Shown here one piece after another: positions 14,401-25,700 of a stretch of 64,000 nt of DNA (positions are counted from its first letter, which is position 1; every line of letters begins with the position of its first letter). The DNA is from Pampus argenteus (Eukaryota > Chordata > Actinopteri > Scombriformes > Stromateidae). The stretch spans positions 11,607,001 to 11,671,000 of the forward strand of contig CM072875.1 in NCBI GenBank assembly GCA_036937835.1, written 5' to 3'. The notes under the pieces were generated by a model, which saw only the letters and a program-made list of their open reading frames with translations, did no database searches and was not told where the DNA came from. The position numbers and the translations under genes are program-made.

Positions 14401-16311
14401 CAGGAGAACAGAGCCATTACATCATCATCCCATCGCCTTGGGGAGCAAGGCATGAGCGCTGACCACGGAGAGACGTGGGTCATTACATCATTGACAGCAG
14501 CCCGGAGCAGACCATAAAAGAAGGAGCCGTGGCTGTGTGGCAGGCAGGAATCTGACCGTGTGCAAGCTAATCATTGCTACTGCACGGTAATGCTGCGGAC
14601 ACGCACACATACAGGTCAGGTGGAGGCTCAGGGACTACTTGATGCAATGCTGTGACACACACCACCCCAGGCCTTCAGCTTACTATGCAGCCGGCCCAGC
14701 CATTAATGAGTAGTTATTTCACATTATGGAGCTTTATTGGACACACAGTATACCAAAAATCATATAATAATATTTATAATAGTTGTTTTGTGTTAATTTC
14801 CAGCATATGAGCATTTTCACTTCATCCATATTATTATTCCCAGACATGTTACAAGCACTTTAATCTGTAAGTAAGAACCACAGTCAGATTTAAAGCTGAA
14901 GCTACATTGACCTAATATCTCTGTTGTTAAAGTGGGTGTCTGAGTGGGCAGCACAGCTTCAGAAAAGGATATTTTTATTGATGTGTTATGTATCTATGTA
15001 TGACTTTACCACATTATCACAAGAGACAACAGGATCAATACCGAATCTCCTTTAGAGAAACTTAGTAGAGAAGGTTAACTGTAAAGGTTGTAAAGATCTA
15101 CACAACAAGATAAAGTGAAAACAAGTACACTGCTGCTTTGTTATGATATATATTATTTGTTATGAGTAAAGTTTGGTGAAATTGAAAGTATTTCTTACTT
15201 AAAAGGAAATGCTAAAGATACTGACTTAACTAACCTGTCTGTGGCACTCAGCACCAAGCCTGTTTGTTCCAACCAAGGATGGATACACAGTAATACCCAT
15301 CTATATTGACCAAATCGCTGATACCAGTGGGATGACACTAATGTTTGATCATATATGTTGCATTATCTAGTTTGATTTCAGGCTGGATGAGAGAACTAAT
15401 GCTAATGAGTAGGAGATGATGACAAAGAAAGAGTATTATCTGAACTAGGTTAGGAAGAAGGTGAGTGAAAACGGGGTGATGGCGAAAGCCAGGCTCGCCA
15501 CACATTAGAAAAGCAGAGAGGAAAGAAGTGTTGTCGGGAGAAAACACACACGGTATGAAACTATAGAGTAAAACCAAGATAGGAGAAAGAAGATGAAATG
15601 TCATCAGCATGCAGCAAAGTGTTCTGGTTCTTCTCATCCACGCTTCTCTCCCTCCCCCTTCCTCTCTGTGCTATACAGATGATCTTAATGGAAATTACCT
15701 CCATCTGAGAGAATGGAGAGACCCAAACCTGATTAGTTACTTATCTCCCTTCCATCTCCCTTCCCTTTATCCACTCATCATACACACAAACGGCACTGTG
15801 GCGCCTCAAATCTGTCTTTACCTCTTCCCTCCTCTCCCATCTCCTTGCCACGTTATGCCCTGGTCGCCCTATAGTGACGATAATTTATTGTGTCATTTTA
15901 TACGAGCCAATAGTCTCTCTAGATTTACAGACTTGACAAGTGAGAGTAGCCGGGAAATGCGTGCGACCGTGGCAGGCATTTGTCCAAGCGTGATGGAATT
16001 TAAGTGCTTTTAAGAGCTCTTTGTGTCTATACAACACGTGATATCTCACACATCTTTACAGTAGGCTTCCCTATATAGCTCCCTATCTGTGTTGTTGTTG
16101 AAGAAGACTGCAACACGTGCTGGTGACAGAAACGTGTGATTCCACGATTCGGTGAGTAGAGAATAAGAAAGAGAGAGATGTCCTCTGAGATGAGAGCTCT
16201 CAAGCAATATAATGGCTCTCCTTTTGGTTTAAATCAGCGTGAAGGAAGTGTCTGCTGCAGTGTAATGCAGAGAGGAAATGTTGTTTATGCATGCACAGTG
16301 TGTGTATGAGA

Positions 16312-16339
16312 TAGATAGATATATATATATATATATATA
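16312..16339. repeat. (GATA)n/(TA)n tract
   Basis: GATAGATAGATA runs directly into about ten TA units, a compound microsatellite in the long left-hand intron. Confidence 0.88.
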
Positions 16340-17446
16340 GTATCAGAGTATCAAAGTCTCTGAGCCCACTTACACCTCTGCTGTAGGTGTGCCTATGACG
16401 CACATTGAAAAAAGTAAAGCTGCACACTGTGTGTCTGTCAATGTCCTCATTTAAGGATGTGATTCACAGCCTTCATGGCACCAGACCATCGTCATCCACA
16501 TTAAGAGAAAGACCTTCAGGTATAATGAAGTTTGTAGTCTTGCAGGAATTAGATAGCAGCAGCAAGCTCTTTGTTAAGCAAAGAACACCGAACTTCTGAC
16601 AACCTTGCAAGTCCCCCGCCCCCTTTTTTGCCTCCACACACTGACACACACAGCAGAAAGCGCCTGTCACTCCCTGACACAAATTGAACAAAGTCCCTGA
16701 CACACACGAACAAACACACACACTGTGCATGCATAAACAAGGTTTGCACGAGAAAAAGAAATAGACCATTATAGCCCTCTAGGCCTCTGTAGAGGTATAA
16801 CAGTTTAACAACAAATAACTTTACAGCAGACATTTCATTGTACTATTCTGTATAATGATAAACAAGATAATGAATCATTAAAACAGCTTATTTACAACTT
16901 TATAGTTGTAAATATGTCTGTCAAGGATGTACAAGTACAATGACATGTGTGGCTCAGTGACAATACCTTCCCCAGTCATGAACACACTCAGCTCCAATTC
17001 CTATACAGAAGTACTCTGTGTTCAGCAGTCAAAACACTGTGTACATGTTTCAAATGTTGTTGTAGCATGTTTTACATGAGCTGCAGGGCCATCAAAAACA
17101 GGTACTGCAGGTTGAGAACGAGATATATTTTTAATAGAACAGTGACATCTTGTGGACACTTGTGAAAGCTTCACTACCAAGCTGAAGTGTTGCTTCAATC
17201 TATAAGACATTTTTGCTGACCACAGACAGCGAATAGATGACAGGAAATTGGTGGAGGAGAGAGAAAGGGCATACAACTTACATACAACAAAAGCCCCCAG
17301 CTGGGCTCAAATAGGTCCAGAGTGAAGCTGAATAAAAAACTTTGTGTTTCCTATTTTTGTTTATGCTGCATAACATTGACAGAATGAAGAGAAAAGGCTA
17401 CTGACCAAAATGCAGATGCATGTAGAATAGATTAAAAACTACTAAC

Positions 17447-17606
17447 CAAGTATCAGTATGGAGTCTTCTTTCTTGACGTGTTTTTCCAGTAGATGCTGGA
17501 ATCTGGAGAAGCTGCCCAACCAGTCATAACACTGCTCCGTCTTGTATCTTTCGTCCCAGTAGTCGACATCTTTGTACATAGAGTTGTCATCTGGCAGGTG
17601 GTCCAT
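17447..17606 (-). CDS. eef1akmt4: EEF1A lysine methyltransferase 4-like, first coding exon (partial gene)
   Basis: The exon encodes the first 53 residues of a protein resembling human EEF1AKMT4, a cytosolic SAM-dependent methyltransferase that modifies a lysine of translation elongation factor eEF1A. The same N-terminus is shared by ECE2 readthrough isoforms in mammals. Diagnostic motifs are VDYWDERY (residues 14-21) and YDWLGSF (27-33), ending in SILIL just before the expected GCG SAM-binding loop. The ATG at 17606 is four bases inside an acceptor (TTTTGTCACAG at 17611-17621). The donor G|GTTAGT is at 17447/17446, phase 1, so the first base of the Gly codon is in this exon. Later exons are not seen in the window, so completeness cannot be judged. 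The call rests on motif memory, not on an alignment. Confidence 0.75.
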
Positions 17607-17610
17607 ATTC
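17607..17610 (-). other. eef1akmt4: 5' UTR end of the EEF1AKMT4-like coding exon
   Basis: Four untranslated bases between the acceptor AG (17611-17612) and the ATG. This implies at least one upstream non-coding exon, proposed at about 18589-18710. Confidence 0.6.
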
Positions 17611-17639
17611 TGTGACAAAATGTATTGTTTATATGTTAA

Positions 17640-18580
17640 TATATAGTTTATATATTAAAGCCCATATAGCTTCAGGTAATACTACACATTACTACCATGT
17701 GCTGTCAACTGATGTACATAATGCTTTATGTGATCTTGCTGGTTGGTTTAAAATGTGTTTGTGAATATTTTCACTGCATGTTCTACTGTTCTATTTATGT
17801 TACCGTTTTATGTGTAATTTGCTTTTCTTCCCCGTTTTACCCGCTTTTAGTTATTTCTGCCAGATTAGATTTGTTCTCTCTCTCTTTACCAGGCTAATCA
17901 ATTATGTAACTTTAATAATATAATATATTATTTTATGTTATTTTAATTACCTAAATATATGTAATATTTATAGATATTTATAGATTCCCAGAATAACAAT
18001 AAACACAACACCAAATTTTAAGTATTTTGATATATATGATATTAATTGCTATTACATAAAAACTATTATATTATATATTATATTACATTTTTATATTTAT
18101 ATTATACTTGTTGAAGTTTATTCTATTTCTCACTTCCTCAGTCTTTGGCGGGATGCGTTCACTGTCACCACTGACGGTTGGCAATTGTAAAACTAGCTAT
18201 ATGCTACAGCTAGCATTTAGCTGCTCAACTGGGGTAGCATTCAATATTATTTTGGTTAGTTTAACGCCGACTGACAATTAAACTTCTTCTTCCTGACAGA
18301 TAAAAGCTGAGTTATGATTCCGTTAACTTGGGTTAACCTTTAAATGCCTGAAGAGGGTCTTATGCTTTGATGCTTACGTGTAATTGCACTGGAGGCTAGC
18401 ACAAGCGTTAGCCATATATCGTTATACAACTGGTGTGTTTGGGGTTGTACGGCGCTCTTGACCCTGTATTACAGCTACACAGCGCATGCGGGGTTGAACA
18501 TAACTTATGTTGTCAAACTTTCGCAGCGAGTTCAATTATTTCACACTAACACAACTTTGAATCACATATTCTCCAGTTAC
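17640..18580 (-). other. First intron of the EEF1AKMT4-like gene (proposed)
   Basis: Between the proposed exon 1 donor (18588) and the coding-exon acceptor (17611). It is very AT-rich at 17880-18120 with many TATAAT-like runs, and holds scattered GCTAGC and GTTAGC words at 18190-18420. No other coding exon is seen. Confidence 0.45.
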
Positions 18581-18588
18581 ATACTCAC

Positions 18589-18712
18589 TAATTCCTCGTT
18601 AAAGCCTGTGGCTCTGCAGTGAGTAAAAACTCGGCTCTGCACCGTGAATCCACGTGTTGTATGTGTGTATGTTGCTGCATTAAAGCTGTGGTGCACCAGG
18701 CATTGTGGGTAC
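18589..18712 (-). other. eef1akmt4: Probable non-coding exon 1 and promoter of the EEF1AKMT4-like gene
   Basis: Read on the minus strand, AATTA|GTGAGTAT at 18588/18589 is a strong splice donor about 1 kb upstream of the coding exon acceptor at 17611. Just upstream is a conserved-looking segment with a CACGTG E-box (18652-18657) and a TACCCACAATGCC motif (18699-18711) resembling the ZNF143/Staf site found at many housekeeping promoters. No TATA box is evident. The transcription start is not defined by sequence, so the right boundary is a guess. Confidence 0.45.
18699..18711 (-). promoter_or_regulatory. ZNF143/Staf-like site
   Basis: The minus strand reads TACCCACAATGCC, matching the CCCANNATGC core of the ZNF143 motif. 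It lies just upstream of the proposed donor of exon 1, where housekeeping promoters usually carry it. Match by eye only. Confidence 0.4.
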
Positions 18713-18719
18713 GCAAACA

Positions 18720-21700
18720 GACACTGCAGACATATCTACGACAAAATAAACCGAAATGGGAAAACTAGTGAACCGCAGTCTGAAGGTTCAGCGTAATGTG
18801 ACCATTAATTTATAGACACACGTGTCTGGTTAATAATCTCTCTAGTTCTTGTATTCAATATTTAATCTAAGGCGGAGCAGTATACTTATGCTGCTTTCAA
18901 GCACAGCTTGTAAAAGAGACGACCCAATTCCAAACTGGTTGTGATGTTACAAATCATCATCAAATGTAATGAGCACAGCAAAACTTGTGTCCACTGTCAA
19001 CAACAACCTTGTTCTACTGTCTTATCCGTTTAGGCTGTGTATTTACCTAGCCACTTTAATTGTTTGCTTTTTATACAGCACAACTATGAGCTACTATATT
19101 AAGAGAACACTCTGTATTGGGAATGATATTTTAGTGCTGAATTAATAAATTAATTCATTGATTAAGGATTAAGAGCTGTAAATCGCCTATTTTCTCATAT
19201 ACATGTACATACCCACCCTTAAGCCCATAACTTGTCATCACTACATACACGATTAGCCTTGATGGTCAACATAAATCGTTCCACCATATGCATTGACACA
19301 GATATTTAGAACAAGACAAAACTCAACAAACGAACCATTGAAAAACAAGGAAGTAGTTCCATTTTCTAATATATACATCCAATTTTCTAAACTGTTTGTA
19401 AGACATATTTTCAAATGCTGTTACTCTTGCCATCTTGGCAACTTATTTTTGAATTTTGCTAAAGGCAACCCCTCTGAGAGGAATATGTCTGCCTATTATA
19501 ATCCTGCTTTGGACCCAACCTCTAATGTGTTTGTCCCCTCCCATCAAGACTCATCCATCACCTAAATCATATGTCCTTACACAAAAATGATTGAACTTTA
19601 TCACAGGACCATAAAACATGCATTAGGTGACCTTCCTGAGACTTGCATTACCAGCAGTTTGGCGTGTCTCTTAACCCAAGTCTGAACAACATGGAGGGAG
19701 TCTAGTAGAAGTGATGCATAATCATAAATTGTATGAGGCGTACCCTTGCATCCCTTGACATTGTTTTAATGTTCTTAAAAATCCTATCCCACTCCTCTTC
19801 ACCCGATGTCAGGTTCAGGTCCCTTTCCAATGTATTCTAGAGAGCTGATAAGGCCTCATAACCCAGACGCTTTGTGACCTTTCCAATAGATCATTAATAC
19901 GTTCTCAGATTAGATGACGTGATGTTGACCTGGGACTCTCGCCCAGCAGCAAGAGCATATCCTAGTAGTTTGATGCATTATCTGTCCTCACACCTACGAT
20001 GCCCATTTTGTTAGCAAACATGCAACAAGAACGCTGATGCAGTAAAATCCCACCACGTTACAGATGGCCCCAATTTTTTGTTTGCCTGTTCCTCATATAA
20101 TGCCCCCCTGTCACACCCTGCACAGAAAAAATGCAACTAATTGCTCTGTCTGCTGTACTTACAGTAGCTTTGACATGATAATAATTCTACAGATGACTCC
20201 TTTACTGCAATGGTACCTGCAGGATGGAAGAACACATGAATGATTATGATATTAGCAACCCGCTAAACAATTTCTCTAAAATATGCAAACAAACAACAAA
20301 CAAATTACTCTTTTTTTCACTTTTGCCCTGATGCAGTCCATCATCACCACAAATCTAGAAAATGACTTGATGAATTCACAACTCACTTTTCCAGTTTACT
20401 TACAGGAGAGCAGTGTCATATCTCTCCAGCAGATGGTAGTGTCACACTATTATTTTCAAAGTGTTTTGTTTTTTTTAACTTCCTGGTAAAAGCCCATTAT
20501 CTTCTACCACAAATTAACTGATAATCTAACCCGTCTTTTTCATTTTCTGTAAAAAAAAAAAACAACAACTACAAAGCCTTCACCATCCATCGCTGGAAGT
20601 ACAGTGATGAAGTAACGAGCAGAGAAACCTGAACATCTGGTTTAAATGATGTACAGGCAACAGGTGCCCGTTCAGTTGCTTTTTCTTTCAGACCCTCCTA
20701 AGTGGTGTACTGCGTCCTTTTTCTAAGAAGGGCTCACAGAGTCTTTATTCCTTCAGTGCTTTAAGTGCCACTCTGTTAATTTAATGTTTCACACTCACTG
20801 AACTGTAAATAACTGTAATCCTCTGTAACTTTGCCACTAAAAGATTTTTTTATTTGCAGTCTTTTTTAAGGCTTTTGTCTTTTATTGCCAATCCATAGTT
20901 ATGGACAAACAATCAGTTATCTCAGAAGGACCAGTGAAGTGCTCATAGGAGTCTACTATTCATATTCTAGTTTTGTGTCAGGTTGTTGTTGACCAGGCCT
21001 CGAGTGCGCTGAGACACAGAGGGCCTCAGAAGGGTTACCTGGGAGGAAGCCAAGTGTTGGCTACCAACAGAATGTATCTGGAGCCATATAACAGCGAAAT
21101 AGGTCACTTGCCAGTGCTTTCCAAAACAATCCTTAAAGTTTATGTTGTACCACCATGTTTTGACCATGTCACATCGAGATTTTAACTGGACATTTTTAAC
21201 TGTCATGTCGGAACATTTTTTATCATATTTTAATAATCATTTCAGCACAAACCATTCCTGCCTGAACCTAACCAGACATTAACCACATCCCATTACTCTC
21301 CTATGGGTTGTATTCCCACCGACAGGCCTCTGTTCTGCTCAAATGTCCCAGTAAAACAGTGAGGCAGTGAGCCAGCATGCACAATACCTGGACCCTGAAA
21401 CTGAAGCAGATAAAAGGAATTCAGCCATCATTCATTTTATAGAGATAACTTACAATTCTGCAGCAGGCTGTAATGTAAAAAAAATAAATATGTTGTGCTG
21501 TTTGATTTACAATAAAAAAAAATCAAACAATGAGTCTAATTTTGAGAACAAGACAATGAAAATGGTTGATGCAACACATTCAAAACCTTGAAGACACTTC
21601 TGTGAGCCATTTGAAAAATATTCTGCACACGTTCTCCATCTGGTCTCAGCTGATTAGTGTCTTATGTTGTATAATTTCTACCAGCCTGTACTGTATATTG

Positions 21701-21850
21701 TAGGTTTTGACGCTGCATCATACTTATGTAACCTGGCGTTCATTCCAGTGATTTGTTGTGTTTTGTTACAAACATAGTAGAAATAGCATCACGCATCTCT
21801 GACTCTAGATTTTAATTTTACAAGTGGATGCAGTGTGTATTGAGATATTG
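18720..21850. other. Intergenic region between the EEF1AKMT4-like gene and MAP6D1
   Basis: A head-to-head spacer of about 3.1 kb: the left gene is on minus, the right gene on plus. It contains the LINE fragment at about 19280-20100. No gene or RNA gene was recognised in the rest. The open frames at 20283-20489 and 20967-21206 have no recognisable similarity. Confidence 0.6.
19280..20100 (-). mobile_element. Degenerate L1/Tx1-like LINE fragment, 3' part of ORF2
   Basis: The minus strand, allowing frameshifts and stops, reads segments such as LGYEALSAL, NTLERDLNLTSGEEEWDRI and TMSRDARVRLIQFMI, then LFRLGLRDTPNCW and GHLMHVLWSCDKVQSF. These match the conserved region downstream of the reverse transcriptase in fish L1/Tx1-type non-LTR retrotransposons (the xRLGxxDxPNCWxC ... 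HxxWxC zinc-knuckle-like stretch). Several in-frame stops and at least one frameshift show it is dead. The reverse transcriptase core and endonuclease are missing, consistent with 5' truncation plus decay. Ends are approximate. It lies antisense to MAP6D1, about 2 kb upstream of it. Confidence 0.72.
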
Positions 21851-22207
21851 AATTCAATTTTTAATTCTTTGAGACCGATGCGGACTCTGGGGATCCGGTT
21901 GGAGATGCGGAGAATAATTTGCCACAGATTCCTCTGCATCGTGGACTATCACAGACCACGTGAGAGGAGTATTCAATGACGGTCCCCGACAGACCGGCTC
22001 ATCTCTGCCGGTGCTCCTCTGTTCCTGACATGGGCTCTTGGACACTGTACCCACTCAGCTTCTCATAAACGGACGCGGAGGGAGGGCGACACTCCGTCTG
22101 AATGTAACCTTTGATCTTTTGCCGTTTTCTCTTCTTTTTTTCTGTTCTTCTTTTTTTTTGTTTTTTATTTTAATTTTTCTTCTCTCAAGTCAAACAGTGA
22201 GGGGGGT
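21851..22207 (+). promoter_or_regulatory. map6d1: MAP6D1 5' UTR and proximal promoter, with upstream ORFs
   Basis: Composition rises to higher GC from about 21870. Two upstream ORFs precede the main start: 21878-21979 (33 codons) and 22030-22068 (12 codons), both closed before 22208. A strong pyrimidine run ends at CTTCTCTCAAG (22178-22188) and could be a 3' splice site, so the 5' UTR may be spliced. If so, the uORFs could be removed or lie in another exon. The transcription start is not determined. Confidence 0.4.
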
Positions 22208-22746
22208 ATGGCTTGGCCGTGCATCAGCAGAGTGTGCTGCCTGGCTCGGTTCTGGAACCAGTTCGATAAATCGGACCTCTCCGTCCCGCTGACCATCCAG
22301 AACTACTCGGACATAGCCGAGCATGAGGTGCGATCCGTCACCAAACAGATCTTAGCCTCGGAGCGCGCACCCGGGAATAACTACTCAACCCCGGACCCGA
22401 TCGCTGCAGGTTCCCTTCAGGCGCCCACAGATGGCCCGGGGACCCGAGCACCTTTCAGGGCACGAAAGGAGGCTAGTTACAAGCCCCGGGAGGACTACCA
22501 CCCGCCCGGCGTGCCTTTCCCCAGCGTCACTCAGTACAAGCAGGATTTCAAACCCTGGCCCATTCCCAGGAAGGATAATTTCCCTTGGATTAGTAACGGG
22601 GGGAGCAGGGCGGACAGTGTGTCGGACAGCCCGGCGAACAGTTACCACTACAGCCAGGCTCAGCCGGGGGAGAGAGAGGAGCGGGGCAGGGGGCACAGGT
22701 GGGGGGAGCAGCAGCTGACGGAGGAGAGCAAAACCAGCTCATACAG
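22208..22746 (+). CDS. map6d1: MAP6 domain-containing protein 1, coding exon 1
   Basis: Encodes residues 1-180 (the last codon is split 2+1) starting MAWPCISRVCC. The N-terminal cysteines at 5, 10 and 11 match the palmitoylation cluster that anchors MAP6-family proteins to Golgi and plasma membranes. Residues about 91-128 contain a calmodulin/microtubule-binding Mn-type module with the QYKQDFKPWPIPR signature. The rest is low complexity, rich in Gly, Arg and Ser. The donor is TACAG|GTAAGAAA at 22746/22747. The start is fixed by the family-invariant MAWPC. Confidence 0.9.
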
Positions 22747-25700
22747 GTAAGAAATAAAGTCTTTCACCTGTCGCTGTCCACTCCACACGAAACAAAACTG
22801 AATAAATACAATTCACAAGTTAAAACAGGCTATATATAATTAAAATAAAACATAACATTTTATATGTGCTGATGCTTAATTAAATGAGTTTTATTAATAG
22901 TTCATTGACTTCCAGGGCTGACCCAGCAAGCCTGCATGGAAATAGAGGTCATCAATAATTCTCTTACATTTTACATTCATGCATGGGAGAGCTCAACTAT
23001 GAATACTTAATACTACTTGAAAAAATACAACAAAAAAAGGGGGAAAATTAATATTATTTTTCTAATGACCCTATGCGTGACCCTGCCCCCCCTGTTTCAG
23101 TTGGTAATCAAATTGGTGGAGTGCCCCTTTATGTAAGTCTTTGGTAATACTGTCTGCTATATAGAAGTGGTCAACAAGTCAAGGCCATCATAAGCATCAT
23201 CCACATGTTCTCTAAAACATCATCTCAAAACTAAGCCTGGTGGAAATGTTATCCTGTACTGACTTTAATCCACTCTTGTCCCCCCCCATCTGCCTACTGA
23301 TGCATCTCTCTGCCTCCAGGCATGAGTATAGGCCATGGACGGGTGTGAGACCAGCCAAAAGTGCAAAAAAAAATCCTCCGGCTCAATATTCCAGCCCTAG
23401 GACAGACTCTACCCACACCCACCCTGAGACCAGCTACCAGGCTGCCTACAGTGGCGAGTGGCACAGGTCCATAGGGCTGCATCAGGGAGAGAATGTGATC
23501 CCTTCTGCTAGCACCAACATACAGCCTGCCTCTGTCCCCCAGCCCATCCCCACCACCCTGCAATCTGGCACTACACACAGCTCCTCCAGCCTCCAGCAGG
23601 GTATCCTGCCTGAGAGGACCGAGCTCAGTGGAACAAGCAAGGGAGATGTGAGTACAGAGAGTACGGTAATGTTGAAATGGTATATTTTTAAATGCAAGGC
23701 TAAACAGCTACTATAAACATTATCTTAAAAAAAAAAGCTTTGTTTTCATGTCACATACAGTTTCAAAGAGTTCAGTGCAATAGCTACAGGTCTGAATTGC
23801 AGCATGCTCCTCCTGAAAAGACATTTTCACTCATCTCCCAGGTGGCCTGTTGCTGTTGTCCCAAAGCAGCTCAAAGTGACCCAGCTGTTTAAAACAGGCC
23901 ATGTACTGTATTAGGTAACACTGCTGGTGCTGGTGCTACACTCATTGTGTTGACCTGAATAAAGCAGACTTGATAAGCTTGATGAAGTAAACAGAACTAT
24001 ATATATATATATATAGATTAAATATGGTAAAAACAATTTGGATCATATGATTAAAAACATGTGACTGAGCTATTCTTTAAAAAAATAAATGTTAAGTATA
24101 TTTCCAAAAATAGAAAATTAATTAATTCATAAAAATATGTCCTTGATATTGTCTATGGGCAAAACAGTTGAAACTCACCAAGATAGTCACACAATTGTAC
24201 ATTTTGTCCCAGATTTAAGCTTCTACATATAATGGGACATACAGGCATACAGAGACAGATGTACACTCAGAAAGCAGGAAAAACAAAACTAACTGCAACA
24301 AGGCGAGAGGATTTGCTCTCATCAGATCGGTCAGGTTGCTCCAGATTATCGTAGGATAAACTGGGCGAGGGTATATTTTTCCCCTTTCCTCTTTCCCCTC
24401 TCTGTTTCTCAGGTCAGCTGTTGCGTGACATTAGGTAGACAGTTTTTGGGAATCTCCAGAGGTTTAGTGCTATCCCTCTTCCCACCCACACCACTCTGTG
24501 CCATCTGCCAGTGGAGAGCTGGCTGCTCTGGGGCTGGGTCAGGTCAGGCTAGTTTGTCTGTATGTGCACTGTGTAGCAACATAAAACTACATATTGAAAG
24601 GATGGTGAATGTATTTTTGGGTGTGAAGATCACCTCCAGAGATATTTTAAGACATATAAAAATACTAAATAAAAATCTAGAAATATGCAAATATATTTCA
24701 AGTTTAAATACTGGACACATAATGTCTCCTCCTTCACTGAAAATTTTTCCCTCCAGCTGATAATTAGAAAAACAACCTTCCAGTGTCAAACTCAGCACAT
24801 ACATCATTCTGCACAGCGAATTTCAAACATCCGGCATCTCAAATAAATGACCTGTAACAAGTAACAGTTTCAGGAAAATTAAATTAATACATCAATTTAA
24901 AAAAAAAAAAAAAAGAAAAAAAAATAATTTGCATAATTCTCTCAATAATGACTGCTCTACTAAGCTGTAATGTCCCTCAGTGTGCTGCGTGATGGTGATG
25001 GAGGTCGAAATGAGAGATGTCAATGGCAGGACACAGACTCTATAAATACCACTGGCCCAGTTGGAGTGAGAGTTCATGGCACATTAAGAAGGGATGTGCT
25101 GCTGGCAGTACGGTATGCTGTGGGATGTAACTCACTCATCGTATGCATGTACAGAAGCACACGCATGCACATACAGTCCATGTTCATTGTGTAGTTCAGT
25201 TCAGTCATGAACTGCGACACAAACCGGCCTGGCAGAAAATCAAGTTGATCTTAGATAATCCACCCCCACCCCCCCACCACCAGTCCACTGGCAGCCCACT
25301 CACTGCCAACTCATTATTGACTCACAGCCCCCCCCCCCCTGCAGAGGTGTCTGACCAAGCATTACACATCCCACTCCAGTATGCATTACACTGGGTCTTG
25401 GCACTTTGCTGGCATTTGTCTAAATATACAACCAAAACTGTATTTCCACCAGCAGACAAAGCTTCCTCGTTTAGCACTGAGCAAAATCAATCAATCAAAA
25501 AGACAGCCTGTATCTATTCATCAAAAGATTTAATGGTTCAGTTCCAAATAGGCGGCTGAAATCAAAAATCAATCTGCTCTTAACGATAAAAGAGTCGGGC
25601 AGCCATGAAAACCTCATTATTGTTCAAATCAATTTGTCAAATTGTGTGCTATTGTGCACCTATGACGGAGAAAATCCATCTCAACAGATAAAAGCTGTCT

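Noticed and set aside
22385..22718. Antisense and alternate-frame open frames over MAP6D1 exon 1
   Set aside because: They are shadows of the GC-rich coding exon. The MAWPC frame is the one with family motifs and spliced continuity.
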